Source: an uncultured Clostridia bacterium (GTDB lineage Bacteria; Bacillota; Clostridia; Christensenellales; UBA1242). Taken from it: a DNA stretch of 64,000 bases. A program made the position numbers and the translations under genes. Location of the stretch: positions 76,818-140,817 of the forward strand of contig CALVTO010000002.1 in assembly GCA_944362705.1 (NCBI GenBank). The letters run 5' to 3'. The stretch's first letter is position 1. Each line of letters opens with the position of its first letter. The notes beneath the pieces are model-generated. The model did no database searches. It was not told where the DNA came from and saw only the letters and a program-made list of their open reading frames with translations. This document shows positions 45,901 through 53,950 of this stretch, one piece after another.

Positions 45901-46355
45901 ATTTTTCCTTCCTCTTTGTACGCTTCTACAATTTCTTCGGCAACAAATTCAAGATACTTTGCTGTTTGCATATATACTTCTTTACTCTGCCCATAAGGGT
46001 CGATAACATCTTTTTGATTGTTTAAAAAATTTGCCACGCTTAAAATTTTACACGCATGTACAGGGTATTGCAGTGCTAAATTTGTTGCTTGCGCACGTGT
46101 CATGGTAATTAAACAATCTGCTTCAACAACGTTTTGCAATGTAAGTTGTTTGGCGGAAAAACGAAGATTATGCATACCAAACGTTTTTAACACAGCGCGA
46201 GCGTGTTCTGCAAGTTTGGTTTCTGTAACAAACATGCCCCGACTTTCTATTTGTAAACCTTTTACGTTTTTTTGCTGCGCTATATGTTTTGTAAGATACA
46301 TAGCCATAGGCGAGCGACACGTATTTCCTGTGCAAACAAAAATAATTTTATACAT
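45885..46355 (-). CDS. Low-molecular-weight protein tyrosine/arginine phosphatase
   Basis: A 156-residue LMW-PTP. It has the P-loop VCTGNTCRSPMA with the catalytic Cys and Arg, and the general-acid region VIDPYGQSKEVY with Asp. Bacillus YwlE, at the same position next to the RpiB gene, removes phosphate from arginine. The residue after the catalytic Cys is Thr, as in YwlE, which favours arginine-phosphatase activity. First gene of its operon. Confidence 0.9.
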   Translation of the reverse strand: MYKIIFVCTGNTCRSPMAMYLTKHIAQQKNVKGLQIESRGMFVTETKLAEHARAVLKTFGMHNLRFSAKQLTLQNVVEADCLITMTRAQATNLALQYPVHACKILSVANFLNNQKDVIDPYGQSKEVYMQTAKYLEFVAEEIVEAYKEEGKICLEN

Positions 46356-46417
46356 ACGGTCTTCCCTTTCTTTTTATTATAAAAAGTTTTAAAAACGTGT
46401 CAAGCAAGCAACACATG

Positions 46418-46618
46418 TTACCGCGCTCTTTCCTGCAAACTTATGCTAGATGAGATGTTTGTTTGCTTTGTTTGATTGTTGGTTTTTTGTTGCTGTTTTA
46501 AAACCATATTTTCTTGCCTAAGTGTTTCGGCTTGTTTTTTTAAATAATCTATATCTTTTTGTTGCACGCGCATCATGTACTGCATGCGTTTGTATTCTAC
46601 ATTTTGTTTGTTCATCAT
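46418..46618 (-). CDS. Small coiled-coil protein of unknown function
   Basis: 66 residues with TAGGAG 6-7 nt before tandem ATGs (46613-46618). The sequence is a single charged helix with heptad spacing (MRVQQKDIDYLKKQAETLRQ) and a polar QTKQTN tail, with no membrane segment. It lies after the sepF terminator and before the phosphatase gene. Good ribosome-binding site, unknown role. Confidence 0.7.
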   Translation of the reverse strand: MMNKQNVEYKRMQYMMRVQQKDIDYLKKQAETLRQENMVLKQQQKTNNQTKQTNISSSISLQERAR

Positions 46619-46673
46619 TTTACGCTCCTACATGTAGTGTGCGCTTTTTCGTCAAATTTAAACAAACCTTATA

Positions 46674-46703
46674 AAAAAAGCATGAACGTACGTTCATGCT
46701 TTA
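46674..46703 (-). terminator. Terminator of sepF
   Basis: A perfect palindrome AAAGCATGAACGT-ACGTTCATGCTTT with a T-run on the minus strand, overlapping the sepF stop codon. Confidence 0.85.
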
Positions 46704-47231
46704 AGAATCTTTTTTAGGTATCATAATATTTAAACCTTCTGGCGTTAGTAAGAAAATACTTCCCGCAATACGGTGGGTGCTACCATTTAACGCATATACA
46801 GCACCGCTGACATAATCAAGCACGCGTTGCGCTTCATCATCTCCAAGGTTACACAAATCGATAACCGCCGACTCGCCTTGCTTTAAAAAATCAATAAGTT
46901 TTTGCACTTCGTGATAATCTTTGGGTTTATAAATAACTACGTTTTTTCCACCATAACTACTATAACTATTCACATCATCGTTATATGTATAAGAACCTAT
47001 GTTAAACTGATCTGGGTTTTGCGAATACGGGTTCTTTTTTTCTTCTTCTATATGAGCTGATGCCTCTTGCTGTGCAAGCAATACCTTTTGACGCTCTTTT
47101 TCTTTGGCTTCTTTTTCTAACCTTTTTCTTTCTCTACGGCTTAATTTAGGCGCTTTTTCTGCTTGCGTGGTTTCATCTCCATCTTCGGCGTCAAAGCCCA
47201 TGCCTTTCATAATCCAATCAAAAAACCCCAT
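46701..47231 (-). CDS. sepF: Cell division protein SepF
   Basis: FtsZ-anchoring protein of Gram-positive bacteria. It has an N-terminal membrane-targeting amphipathic helix (MGFFDWIMKGMGF), a long charged linker (RRERKRLEKEAKEKERQ) and the C-terminal dimerisation domain (VVIYKPKDYHEVQKLIDFLK, ESAVIDLCNLGDDEAQRVLDY). 176 residues. The usual ylmE/ylmG/divIVA neighbours are not here. Confidence 0.93.
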   Translation of the reverse strand: MGFFDWIMKGMGFDAEDGDETTQAEKAPKLSRRERKRLEKEAKEKERQKVLLAQQEASAHIEEEKKNPYSQNPDQFNIGSYTYNDDVNSYSSYGGKNVVIYKPKDYHEVQKLIDFLKQGESAVIDLCNLGDDEAQRVLDYVSGAVYALNGSTHRIAGSIFLLTPEGLNIMIPKKDS

Positions 47232-47296
47232 AGATTTCCATCCTTTTTGTAGTATTTTATCACAGCAAATAAAAGTTGTAAACTAACTTTTATACC

Positions 47297-47989
47297 CTAA
47301 AACAAATAATACGTGAAAAATTCAACAACCGAAGCGTACATATCTATTGGTTTTTCATTATAATTATTGGCCATAGAAGCTTGTGTTTCTTGTTTTGCAT
47401 AAGCAACTGCTTTTTCTATATCTTTACTTGTTTCATAGAAAGCTTCATATTTTACACCGCTTATAAGCCATGTTTGCAAAGATTTTACCGTTTGTAGCCA
47501 AAATGTATGCATTTGTTTATACCCTACGTTTTCCCAATTGGTTTCTGTTAAAAACGTATACGTTTGGTAACATAAGGAAAGTAGTTGTTTTTGCAAGTAT
47601 ATTTCTTTTTCACTGACAAGCAACGTATTTACAATTTTAGGCGATATTTCTAATATTTGCGTAGAAAAGCCATACATCAATTTATTTACATAAGCGGTTT
47701 GTTTGCTTGTTGTAATTTCCGCAATAATAAAATACGTATATGATGGAGGTTGAACAATGACGCCAGCGCCATTATTTTTTTGAAACACATCCGCAATCGT
47801 ATCGGCTTTTTCAGCCGTATCGGCATACGTGCCTATGAGATAATATGTTTTTTTATACGTTTCTTTTTTTTGCAACCCCACGCATACACAAACAGTAACT
47901 AAAAACACACCTATACATATAACAATGATAAAAAATGCCGAAACTTTGGGCGCTTTTGGCACAAATTTCTTAATATGTTTTTTTCTCAT
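47297..47989 (-). CDS. Membrane-anchored protein with weak SPOR-like segment
   Basis: Not recognised with confidence. 230 residues from the ATG at 47987-47989: a basic N-terminus (RKKHIKKFVPKAPK), one transmembrane helix (AFFIIVICIGVFLVTVCVCVG) and an outer domain. That domain begins KTYYLIGTYADTAEKADTIA and continues to YTYFIIAE, resembling a SPOR peptidoglycan-binding domain (aromatic start, repeated Ala, yyVxVG end). The frame is open nine codons further upstream, across the promoter. A TATACT box ends 5 nt before the ATG with no ribosome-binding site, so the mRNA should be leaderless. Confidence 0.7.
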   Translation of the reverse strand: MRKKHIKKFVPKAPKVSAFFIIVICIGVFLVTVCVCVGLQKKETYKKTYYLIGTYADTAEKADTIADVFQKNNGAGVIVQPPSYTYFIIAEITTSKQTAYVNKLMYGFSTQILEISPKIVNTLLVSEKEIYLQKQLLSLCYQTYTFLTETNWENVGYKQMHTFWLQTVKSLQTWLISGVKYEAFYETSKDIEKAVAYAKQETQASMANNYNEKPIDMYASVVEFFTYYLF

Positions 47990-47994
47990 GGTAT

Positions 47995-48024
47995 AGTATA
48001 CGAAATGCACAAACAATTATGCAA
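47995..48024 (-). promoter_or_regulatory. Promoter of the gene at 47297-47989 (predicted leaderless)
   Basis: -10 TATACT (47995-48000) and -35 TTGCAT (48019-48024), 18-bp spacer. Only 5 nt separate the -10 box from the ATG. Confidence 0.6.
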
Positions 48025-48128
48025 AACGCTATTTAGACAAATTTCGTATTGGAACAACAAAATTTGAAAAGATAACGTATTTGCATTTTAATTGATAGGC
48101 ATATACTTATAAAAAAGGAGAAACGTAT

Positions 48129-48425
48129 ATGAAAATTTATCCCATTTTAGACCGCATTGTTGTAAAAAAATTAGATGCGCCACCGCGAAAAAACGGACAA
48201 CTGTTTTTACCTGAACAACAAACACAAGATAAACCTTTTTTAGCAACCGTTGTTGCCGTTCCACAAGAAAAATACAAAAGCAAAGATACTGCTATTTTTA
48301 TAAAAACTGGCGATAAAGTACTTTTTACAAAATATGCAGGTGTTGAGTGGAAAATAGATCAAGAAATGTATATTATTCTGCGTCAAAGTGATATTTTAGC
48401 GGTAATTTGCGAGGAGGAAGCATAA
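48129..48425 (+). CDS. groES: Co-chaperonin GroES
   Basis: Lid of the GroEL folding chamber. The 98 residues have the family start KIYPILDRIVVKKLDAPPR and the closing YIILRQSDILAVI. The usual mobile-loop glycine/Ile-Val-Leu stretch is replaced by LFLPEQQTQDKPFLATVVAV, a divergent mobile loop. AAGGAG precedes the ATG. The stop overlaps the groEL start (TAATG). No CIRCE element is seen upstream. Confidence 0.93.
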   Translation: MKIYPILDRIVVKKLDAPPRKNGQLFLPEQQTQDKPFLATVVAVPQEKYKSKDTAIFIKTGDKVLFTKYAGVEWKIDQEMYIILRQSDILAVICEEEA

Positions 48426-50020
48426 TGACAAAACAACTTATACAAGGCATGGAAGCCTTACAACGCATGCAAGAAGGCGCTTTAAAACTAGCCAATGCGG
48501 TGGGCGCAACACTGGGGCCACAAGGCAGAAATGTGGTAATTGAACGACCATACTCTACCCCACTTGTAACCAACGACGGGGTAACGATTGCCAAAGAAAT
48601 TGAATTGCAAGACCCTTATGAAAATTTAGGTGCAAGTATGTTAAAAGAGGCTTCTATTCGAGCAAACTCCATTGCAGGTGATGGTACCACTACCGCATGT
48701 GTGCTTGCTAAAAGTATGTTAAAATTAGGAATGAAATACTTAGCTTCGGGAGCCAACCCTATTGCTATGCGTAAAGGTATGGAAAAAACATTACAACTTG
48801 CCTTAGAAAAGTTATCACATAACGCACAACCTATTTGCACCAATAAACAAATTGAAGAAATAGCCTCCATTTCTGCCGGAGACCAAGACATTGGCAAGCT
48901 GATAGCAAGTGCCGTAGAAAAAGTAGGTAAAGATGGTTTAATTTTAGCAGAAGAATCGGAATCGACGCAAACGTGGTTAAAAATGCAAAAAGGCATGAGC
49001 TTTGACCGCGGATATATATCTTCTTATATGGTAACGCATGAAAGCGGAACGGAGTGTGTTATGCAACAACCCTACATTCTTGTTACCAGCCAACACATAT
49101 CTAAAGTTCAAGATATTGTGCCTGTTATGGAATTGGTTGCCACTACAAACAAACCACTTGTTGTGATTGCAGAAGACATTGACGGCGAAGCATTAGCCGC
49201 TTTGGTGGTAAATAAAATGCGTGGCATTTTACCAAGCGTTGCTGTTAAAGCCCCTGCGTTTGGTGAAAAACGAAAACAATTTTTACAAGACATTTGCATG
49301 TATACGGGAGCAACCCTTATTTCGCAAGAATTAGGAAATTCGCTGCACCAAATAACCTTAGAAAACTTAGGTAGCGCTCAAACCGTTCGGGTAACACAAA
49401 CAGAAACGGTTCTTATTGAAGGAGCAGGTGAAAAAACACAAATTGAACAACATGTACAAACGTTAAAAGAAAAACAAAAGCAAGAGACAGATGCTTTTAT
49501 GAAACAAAATTTGCAAGAACGAATTGCAAAACTTACAGGCGGTATTGCCATTATGAAAGTTGGTGGTGGCAGTGAACTAGAAATGCAAGAGAAAAAACTA
49601 CGTATGGACGACGCAATATCTTCTACAAAAGCCGCGTTGCAAGAAGGTGTTGTTTGCGGAGGCGGAATTGCTTTATTTAGATTGCAACCAACCCTTAACG
49701 AATTTGTGCAAACACTGCAAGACGACGAAAAAATAGGCGGTGTTATTATTGCAGATTCTGTTTGTGCTCCACTGATTCAAATTGCCGAAAACAGCGGTGT
49801 AAATGGCGAAGTGGTAGCCGAGCAAATAAAAGAAAATAGCAATAAAAATTACGGATACAACGCTTATACCAACGCCTATGTTGACCTTATGGAAAATGGC
49901 GTTATTGACCCCGTTATGGTAACAAAATCGGCTTTGCAAGCATCGGTTTCGGTAGCTTCGACCATGCTTACAACGCAAGTGCTTATTACCAACCTTCCAG
50001 AAGTACAAAGCAAAAAATAA
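48425..50020 (+). CDS. groEL: Chaperonin GroEL (divergent, no GGM tail)
   Basis: Group I chaperonin. 531 residues with ATLGPQGRNVVIE, the ATP-binding GDGTTTACVLA, the apical domain (GYISSYMVTHESGTE) and the hinge/ATP motif CGGGIALFRL. The usual SAND, AxRAAVEEG and AGGG signatures read SAGDQ, STKAALQEG and CGGG. The C-terminus ends LPEVQSKK without the Gly-Gly-Met repeats. Start chosen at the ATG at 48425, 7 nt after AGGAGG, not six codons earlier. As the only groESL seen, it is unusually divergent. Confidence 0.95.
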   Translation: MTKQLIQGMEALQRMQEGALKLANAVGATLGPQGRNVVIERPYSTPLVTNDGVTIAKEIELQDPYENLGASMLKEASIRANSIAGDGTTTACVLAKSMLKLGMKYLASGANPIAMRKGMEKTLQLALEKLSHNAQPICTNKQIEEIASISAGDQDIGKLIASAVEKVGKDGLILAEESESTQTWLKMQKGMSFDRGYISSYMVTHESGTECVMQQPYILVTSQHISKVQDIVPVMELVATTNKPLVVIAEDIDGEALAALVVNKMRGILPSVAVKAPAFGEKRKQFLQDICMYTGATLISQELGNSLHQITLENLGSAQTVRVTQTETVLIEGAGEKTQIEQHVQTLKEKQKQETDAFMKQNLQERIAKLTGGIAIMKVGGGSELEMQEKKLRMDDAISSTKAALQEGVVCGGGIALFRLQPTLNEFVQTLQDDEKIGGVIIADSVCAPLIQIAENSGVNGEVVAEQIKENSNKNYGYNAYTNAYVDLMENGVIDPVMVTKSALQASVSVASTMLTTQVLITNLPEVQSKK

Positions 50021-50048
50021 AAAACAGGAAAATTTCCTGTTTTTTTTA
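50020..50048. terminator. Terminator of groESL
   Basis: Stem AAAACAGGAAA-ATTTCCTGTTTT followed by TTTT on plus; A-runs on the other side could also serve the convergent gene at 50120. The next 70 bp (50049-50119) are almost pure A/T with repeats of TACATTTTTTTATATTT and no gene. Confidence 0.85.
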
Positions 50049-50119
50049 TTTTTGACATGTATTTTATTTGAAACATGTATACATTTTTTTATATTTTATA
50101 TACATTTTTTTATATTTTT

Positions 50120-50797
50120 TTATAATAAATCGGACAATATTTGCGTTAAACTTTCTGTTGGATTTAAAGCCTCTTCAAAATCGAACTCGTTGGTTTTTGG
50201 AACAAATTTTACCGTTGGTTTTTTTGTTATTGCATTTTCTGCTTTTTTTGGTCTGCCCCTACCTCTTCTTGGCATATCCATGTTTTCAATTCGTTGCATA
50301 ATACGTTCGTACCTTGCATCTAGCTCTTCTTTGCTTAGCAAAGGTTTTTTATTTATTTTTATTTTTTTAATTTGTTCTGGTTTAAGCGTTCCGTCTTCAA
50401 TAAGTTGTTTTACTAACTGCTCTGTATCTTGTACAAACTTTGATAGTTGTAATTCGTCGGGTTGTAATTTGTACTTATTTTGCAAGTTTTCTAAAACCTT
50501 AATCCATTTTTCGCTATATTCTGAAAGATATTCCACTTGCATTTGCGTGCGGTTACGGCTTTCTTCTTCTTTCGTTTTTAACCTTCGCGCAACTTCTGCA
50601 AGCGCTTTAATGGTGCGCGTTTCGCGTTCTTTATAAGAAGCAATATCTCTGGTTAATTTTTCAATTTTGTTTTCTAATAATTGTTTTTCTGCACGCATTT
50701 GAGACAACGTGAGTTCTGCAGACGTCATCATTTTTTGAATATATGCATCGACCTCACTGCGTGTATATGTTTTTTTTGCTTTTGTAAAATTAGACAT
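50120..50797 (-). CDS. DivIVA-like coiled-coil protein with AT-hook-like motif
   Basis: 225 residues. The N-terminal TYTRSEVDAYIQKMM resembles the DivIVA-family start in which a short motif precedes a long coiled coil (here about residues 25-125, RAEKQLLENKIEKLTRDIA). Near the C-terminus MPRRGRGRPKKAE matches the core of an AT-hook DNA-binding motif (GRGRP flanked by basic residues). No membrane helix. It overlaps lgt by 8 nt. A link between envelope or division-site machinery and DNA is possible but inferred; could also be a nucleoid- or ribosome-associated coiled-coil protein. Confidence 0.7.
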   Translation of the reverse strand: MSNFTKAKKTYTRSEVDAYIQKMMTSAELTLSQMRAEKQLLENKIEKLTRDIASYKERETRTIKALAEVARRLKTKEEESRNRTQMQVEYLSEYSEKWIKVLENLQNKYKLQPDELQLSKFVQDTEQLVKQLIEDGTLKPEQIKKIKINKKPLLSKEELDARYERIMQRIENMDMPRRGRGRPKKAENAITKKPTVKFVPKTNEFDFEEALNPTESLTQILSDLL

Positions 50798-51572
50798 GTA
50801 TTTGCTCCTTTTTCTTTTTTATTACTTTACATACCCAGTATATCATTAACCCTAACCCCGCTAGCGCCATACCAATGCTTACAAGTTGGCTAATAGGGAC
50901 ACTACCCCATTTTAAAATATATTCTTCTTGACGTAAGCCCTCTAACACAGCTCGAACGACACCATACCACATAAGGTAAACGGCGGAACAGATACCAGGA
51001 GTTTTTGTTTTGTATAATAAAACGATTAAAACAATTGTACCTAAAAGGTTTAGGACACTTTCATAAAAAAACAAAGCCATATAATATGTTCCATTTACTT
51101 CTACCGCAAGCGGAAACCACTGATAGGCTGGATTGGTAATAACCATTCCATACACTTCTTGATTAAAAAAGTTCCCCCAACGCCCTATGGCTTGACACAT
51201 AAGCACCAAAGTAACCAGGACATCGGCAACGGCTAAAAAATTTTGTTTTTTTACTGCACACAAAATGGACAAACCTATAGCACCACCAATTAAAGCCCCT
51301 AATATGCTTAAGCCCCCATTTCGAAAATTAAAAAATTCTTGCAAACCAGCTGATGCATCGAATAAACAATAAAACAGCCTTGCGAACACAATTCCTATAG
51401 GAACAATAGCTAAAATTAAATCGAATGAAAAATCTTTTGGAAGACAGCGTTGTTTGTTATATAAAAAAGACAACCCAAACGCCAAGGCAATGGCAAAGGT
51501 TATAATAAGCCCATACCAATACACGTCTAGCCCAAAAATTGAAAATGCAACTCGCGATACGCCATAATACAT
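50790..51572 (-). CDS. lgt: Prolipoprotein diacylglyceryl transferase
   Basis: Transfers diacylglycerol from phosphatidylglycerol to the lipobox Cys of prolipoproteins. About 260 residues, seven transmembrane segments, with the signature QAIGRWGNFFNQEVYG, plus VYWYGLIITFAIA and RNGGLSILGALIGG. The frame continues to an ATG at 51620, but that ATG lies in the T-run of a terminator. A perfect TTGACA-N17-TATACT promoter lies between the two. The ATG at 51570-51572, 6 nt after the -10, is the likely start, giving a leaderless mRNA. It heads a two-gene unit with the DivIVA-like gene. Confidence 0.92.
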   Translation of the reverse strand: MYYGVSRVAFSIFGLDVYWYGLIITFAIALAFGLSFLYNKQRCLPKDFSFDLILAIVPIGIVFARLFYCLFDASAGLQEFFNFRNGGLSILGALIGGAIGLSILCAVKKQNFLAVADVLVTLVLMCQAIGRWGNFFNQEVYGMVITNPAYQWFPLAVEVNGTYYMALFFYESVLNLLGTIVLIVLLYKTKTPGICSAVYLMWYGVVRAVLEGLRQEEYILKWGSVPISQLVSIGMALAGLGLMIYWVCKVIKKKKEQIHV

Positions 51573-51578
51573 ACTATT

Positions 51579-51607
51579 AGTATATGCGTACGAAAAAAAA
51601 TTGTCAA
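51579..51607 (-). promoter_or_regulatory. lgt promoter (predicted leaderless transcript)
   Basis: -35 TTGACA (51602-51607) and -10 TATACT (51579-51584), 17-bp spacer, ending 6 nt before the ATG at 51572. Confidence 0.8.
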
Positions 51608-51620
51608 GATAACTTTTCAT

Positions 51621-51646
51621 GAAAAAAGGACGCGTATGCGCCCTTA
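51621..51646 (-). terminator. Terminator of the repeat-protein operon
   Basis: Hairpin AAGGGCGC-ATAC-GCGTCCTT (one G-U pair) followed by six T residues on the minus strand, 5 nt past the stop of the gene at 51651. Confidence 0.85.
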
Positions 51647-51650
51647 TACT

Positions 51651-53936
51651 TTATAATCTCATGCCGTAATCAGAACCTTGGTTATCTGCGGTTACGTCGG
51701 AACCAGAAGATACGTTTTCGTTACCAGTATTTGGTTGGTTTAATAAATCATCTTTATGTTCGCCTTTTTCGTTGTAACCATATTTATCAAAACCATCTAC
51801 ATCGTAACCTTGCTTATTGTACTTTCCGCCGTCTTTATATAAACCATTGATATCGAACCCGCGATTATCGTACGCAGAGCCATCGGCTTGCAAGCCGTTG
51901 ACATCGAACCCACGAGCATCGTATTTAGAGCCATCGGCTAATAGCCCATTGGCATCGAACCCGCGACTATCGTACGCAGAGCCATTGGCTAATAATCCGT
52001 TGGCGTCAAAGCCACGTTCATCATATTTAGAACCATTAGCAAGTAACCCGTTAACATCGAACCCACGTTCATCGCGCTCGGATTCACCTTTATACAATCC
52101 GTTTACATCGAACCCGCGAGGGTCAAATTTGGATTCACCTTGATACAAACCTTTTGCATCAAAACCGCGCGCATCGTACAAACCGCCTTCACGGTTATAG
52201 CCTTCTTCATTAAAGCCACGTGCATCGAACCCTTGTGGATCGCGGTCGGTACCATCGAGGTATTTCCCGTTACGATTGAAGCCTAATTCATTATAGCCAT
52301 TAACATTATACCCGTCGTTGTCATATTTAGTGCCAGTATCTTTATGAAATCCGTCTACATCAAAGCCTTTATCGTCGTATTGAGATGTACCTTGGTATAA
52401 GCCGTTAGCGTCGAAGCCACGATCGTCGTAGGTAGAACCATTTTCACGTAAACCATTTACATCGAAACCACGATCATCGTACTTGGTGCCATTTTCATGT
52501 ACACCGTTAACATTGAAACCGCGGTCGTTGTATGCTGTGCCGTTTTTATATTGGCCGTTCACGTCAAAGCCATTTTCATCGTATTTCGTTCCGTCTTTAT
52601 AAAGCCCGTTTACATCGAAACCACGATCATCGTAAATAGAGTGGTTTTGATGTACTCCGTCTCTATCAAAACCGCGGGCATCGTACCCTTGCGCATTGTA
52701 TCCTTGCGGATCTAGCGGAGTACCAGTGTCTTTATGAATGCCTTGCGCGTTAAAACCTTGCGCGTTATAACCGTTTACATCGTAGCCTTTTTCGTCGTAT
52801 TTGCCACCAGTTTTGTGTTCGCCGAAGTAATTAAACCCAGCCTTTGTATATTCGGTATTTGTATCTTTGTGCTTAAATACAGTTTCTCCGTTTGCGTATG
52901 ACACATACCAACCGTTTGTATCGTATGTAGTACCAGTATCTTTATGAATGCCTTTTGCACTGAAACCTTGTACGTTGAATTTTTCTCCTGTATCTTTATG
53001 AAAACCTTGTGCGTTAAACCCGTAAATATTGTAACCTTGCGCATCGTAAGATGTTGCAGTAGATTTATTTATAAATTCTACTTTTTTGCTACCATCTTCT
53101 AAGGTTGTTTCTATCTTTTTCCAACCTGCGCGGTTGTACCCAAATTCATCTAGACCGTTTACATCGTACCCTTGTGGGTCGCGGGTAGAGCCATCTTTAT
53201 AAACTCCTTCTGCATTGAAACCATTTACGTTATAACCATCGCGGTTATAACCGTTAGGCGCATATTCGGTGCCAGTATCTTTATGAATACCTTGGGCGTT
53301 AAACCCATTGGAATCGTATACTGTGTGTGTATCTTTATGTATTCCTTCTTCGTTAAAACCATATACGTTGTAGCCCAATTCATTATACCCTTTAGCATTA
53401 TAACCTTCGCGGTTATAACCTTCGGCATCGTAGTTGGAGTTCGTATAACAATTGAACCCACTTTGCCCCTCTTTAGTTGAAAACCCTTTTTCGTCTACAT
53501 TTGAAAAGGTATCTACATAATCGATAACTAACTCCATTTGATATAAAATGGCTGCTTCTTTGCCTTTATGACTCAATTTTTTAAATTCTTCTTCCGATAA
53601 GTTGCCATTTTGTATTTTCCACATTTGGTCTTTGGTTAAATAATCTTCAGCATCTATATTCTCTGTTTTTCTATCTACAAAATTACATAAACTTTTGTAT
53701 TCATCGTTAGCTGTGGTAAAAACAGAGTTAATGTTGCTAAGCAACTCGTCAAGTGCTTCTTGAGATTGTTCGGCAATTAAATTTAAAATGTTTTGATGCA
53801 AACTTTGGGCCTCTAAAAACTGATCTTCACGAACAGCGTTTTCAGCAACGTGATGGATGGCACCTATACCGCCAACTAATGCAATAATACCAGCTGGTAT
53901 AAAAATACCTTTCATAACTTTTTTCTTATCTGGCAT
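51651..53936 (-). CDS. Membrane-anchored G-[YF]-[DN] repeat protein A
   Basis: Not a named family. 761 residues; AAGGAGG lies 9 nt before the ATG. A basic N-terminus and one transmembrane helix (about 9-30, GIFIPAGIIALVGGIGAI) predict N-in/C-out topology. A helical spacer follows to about residue 160. Residues about 165-727 are repeats. The first half mixes five-residue G-[YF]-[DN]-x-x units with GIHKDTGTxYD blocks. The second half is about a dozen 17-residue units of the form YDDRGFDVNGLYKDGTK. The C-terminal tail (NVSSGSD, ending YGMRL) matches that of protein B. Almost no Cys. It lies 14 nt after gene B, clearly in the same operon. Structural, adhesive or wall-binding roles are possible. 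Confidence 0.85.
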   Translation of the reverse strand: MPDKKKVMKGIFIPAGIIALVGGIGAIHHVAENAVREDQFLEAQSLHQNILNLIAEQSQEALDELLSNINSVFTTANDEYKSLCNFVDRKTENIDAEDYLTKDQMWKIQNGNLSEEEFKKLSHKGKEAAILYQMELVIDYVDTFSNVDEKGFSTKEGQSGFNCYTNSNYDAEGYNREGYNAKGYNELGYNVYGFNEEGIHKDTHTVYDSNGFNAQGIHKDTGTEYAPNGYNRDGYNVNGFNAEGVYKDGSTRDPQGYDVNGLDEFGYNRAGWKKIETTLEDGSKKVEFINKSTATSYDAQGYNIYGFNAQGFHKDTGEKFNVQGFSAKGIHKDTGTTYDTNGWYVSYANGETVFKHKDTNTEYTKAGFNYFGEHKTGGKYDEKGYDVNGYNAQGFNAQGIHKDTGTPLDPQGYNAQGYDARGFDRDGVHQNHSIYDDRGFDVNGLYKDGTKYDENGFDVNGQYKNGTAYNDRGFNVNGVHENGTKYDDRGFDVNGLRENGSTYDDRGFDANGLYQGTSQYDDKGFDVDGFHKDTGTKYDNDGYNVNGYNELGFNRNGKYLDGTDRDPQGFDARGFNEEGYNREGGLYDARGFDAKGLYQGESKFDPRGFDVNGLYKGESERDERGFDVNGLLANGSKYDERGFDANGLLANGSAYDSRGFDANGLLADGSKYDARGFDVNGLQADGSAYDNRGFDINGLYKDGGKYNKQGYDVDGFDKYGYNEKGEHKDDLLNQPNTGNENVSSGSDVTADNQGSDYGMRL
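51755..53440 (-). repeat. Coding repeat tract of protein A (17- and 5-residue units)
   Basis: In-frame degenerate tandem repeats. The 51-nt units in 51760-52680 encode YDxRGFDxNGLxxxGxx. The 53440-52680 part is more irregular, built on G-[YF]-[DN]-x-x. DNA copies differ by many silent changes, so the array is old and selected at protein level. Confidence 0.85.
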
Positions 53937-53950
53937 AGTGCCTTACCTCC

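Noticed and set aside
48017..48128. Search for a CIRCE element upstream of groES
   Set aside because: No TTAGCACTC or GAGTGCTAA half-site is present.
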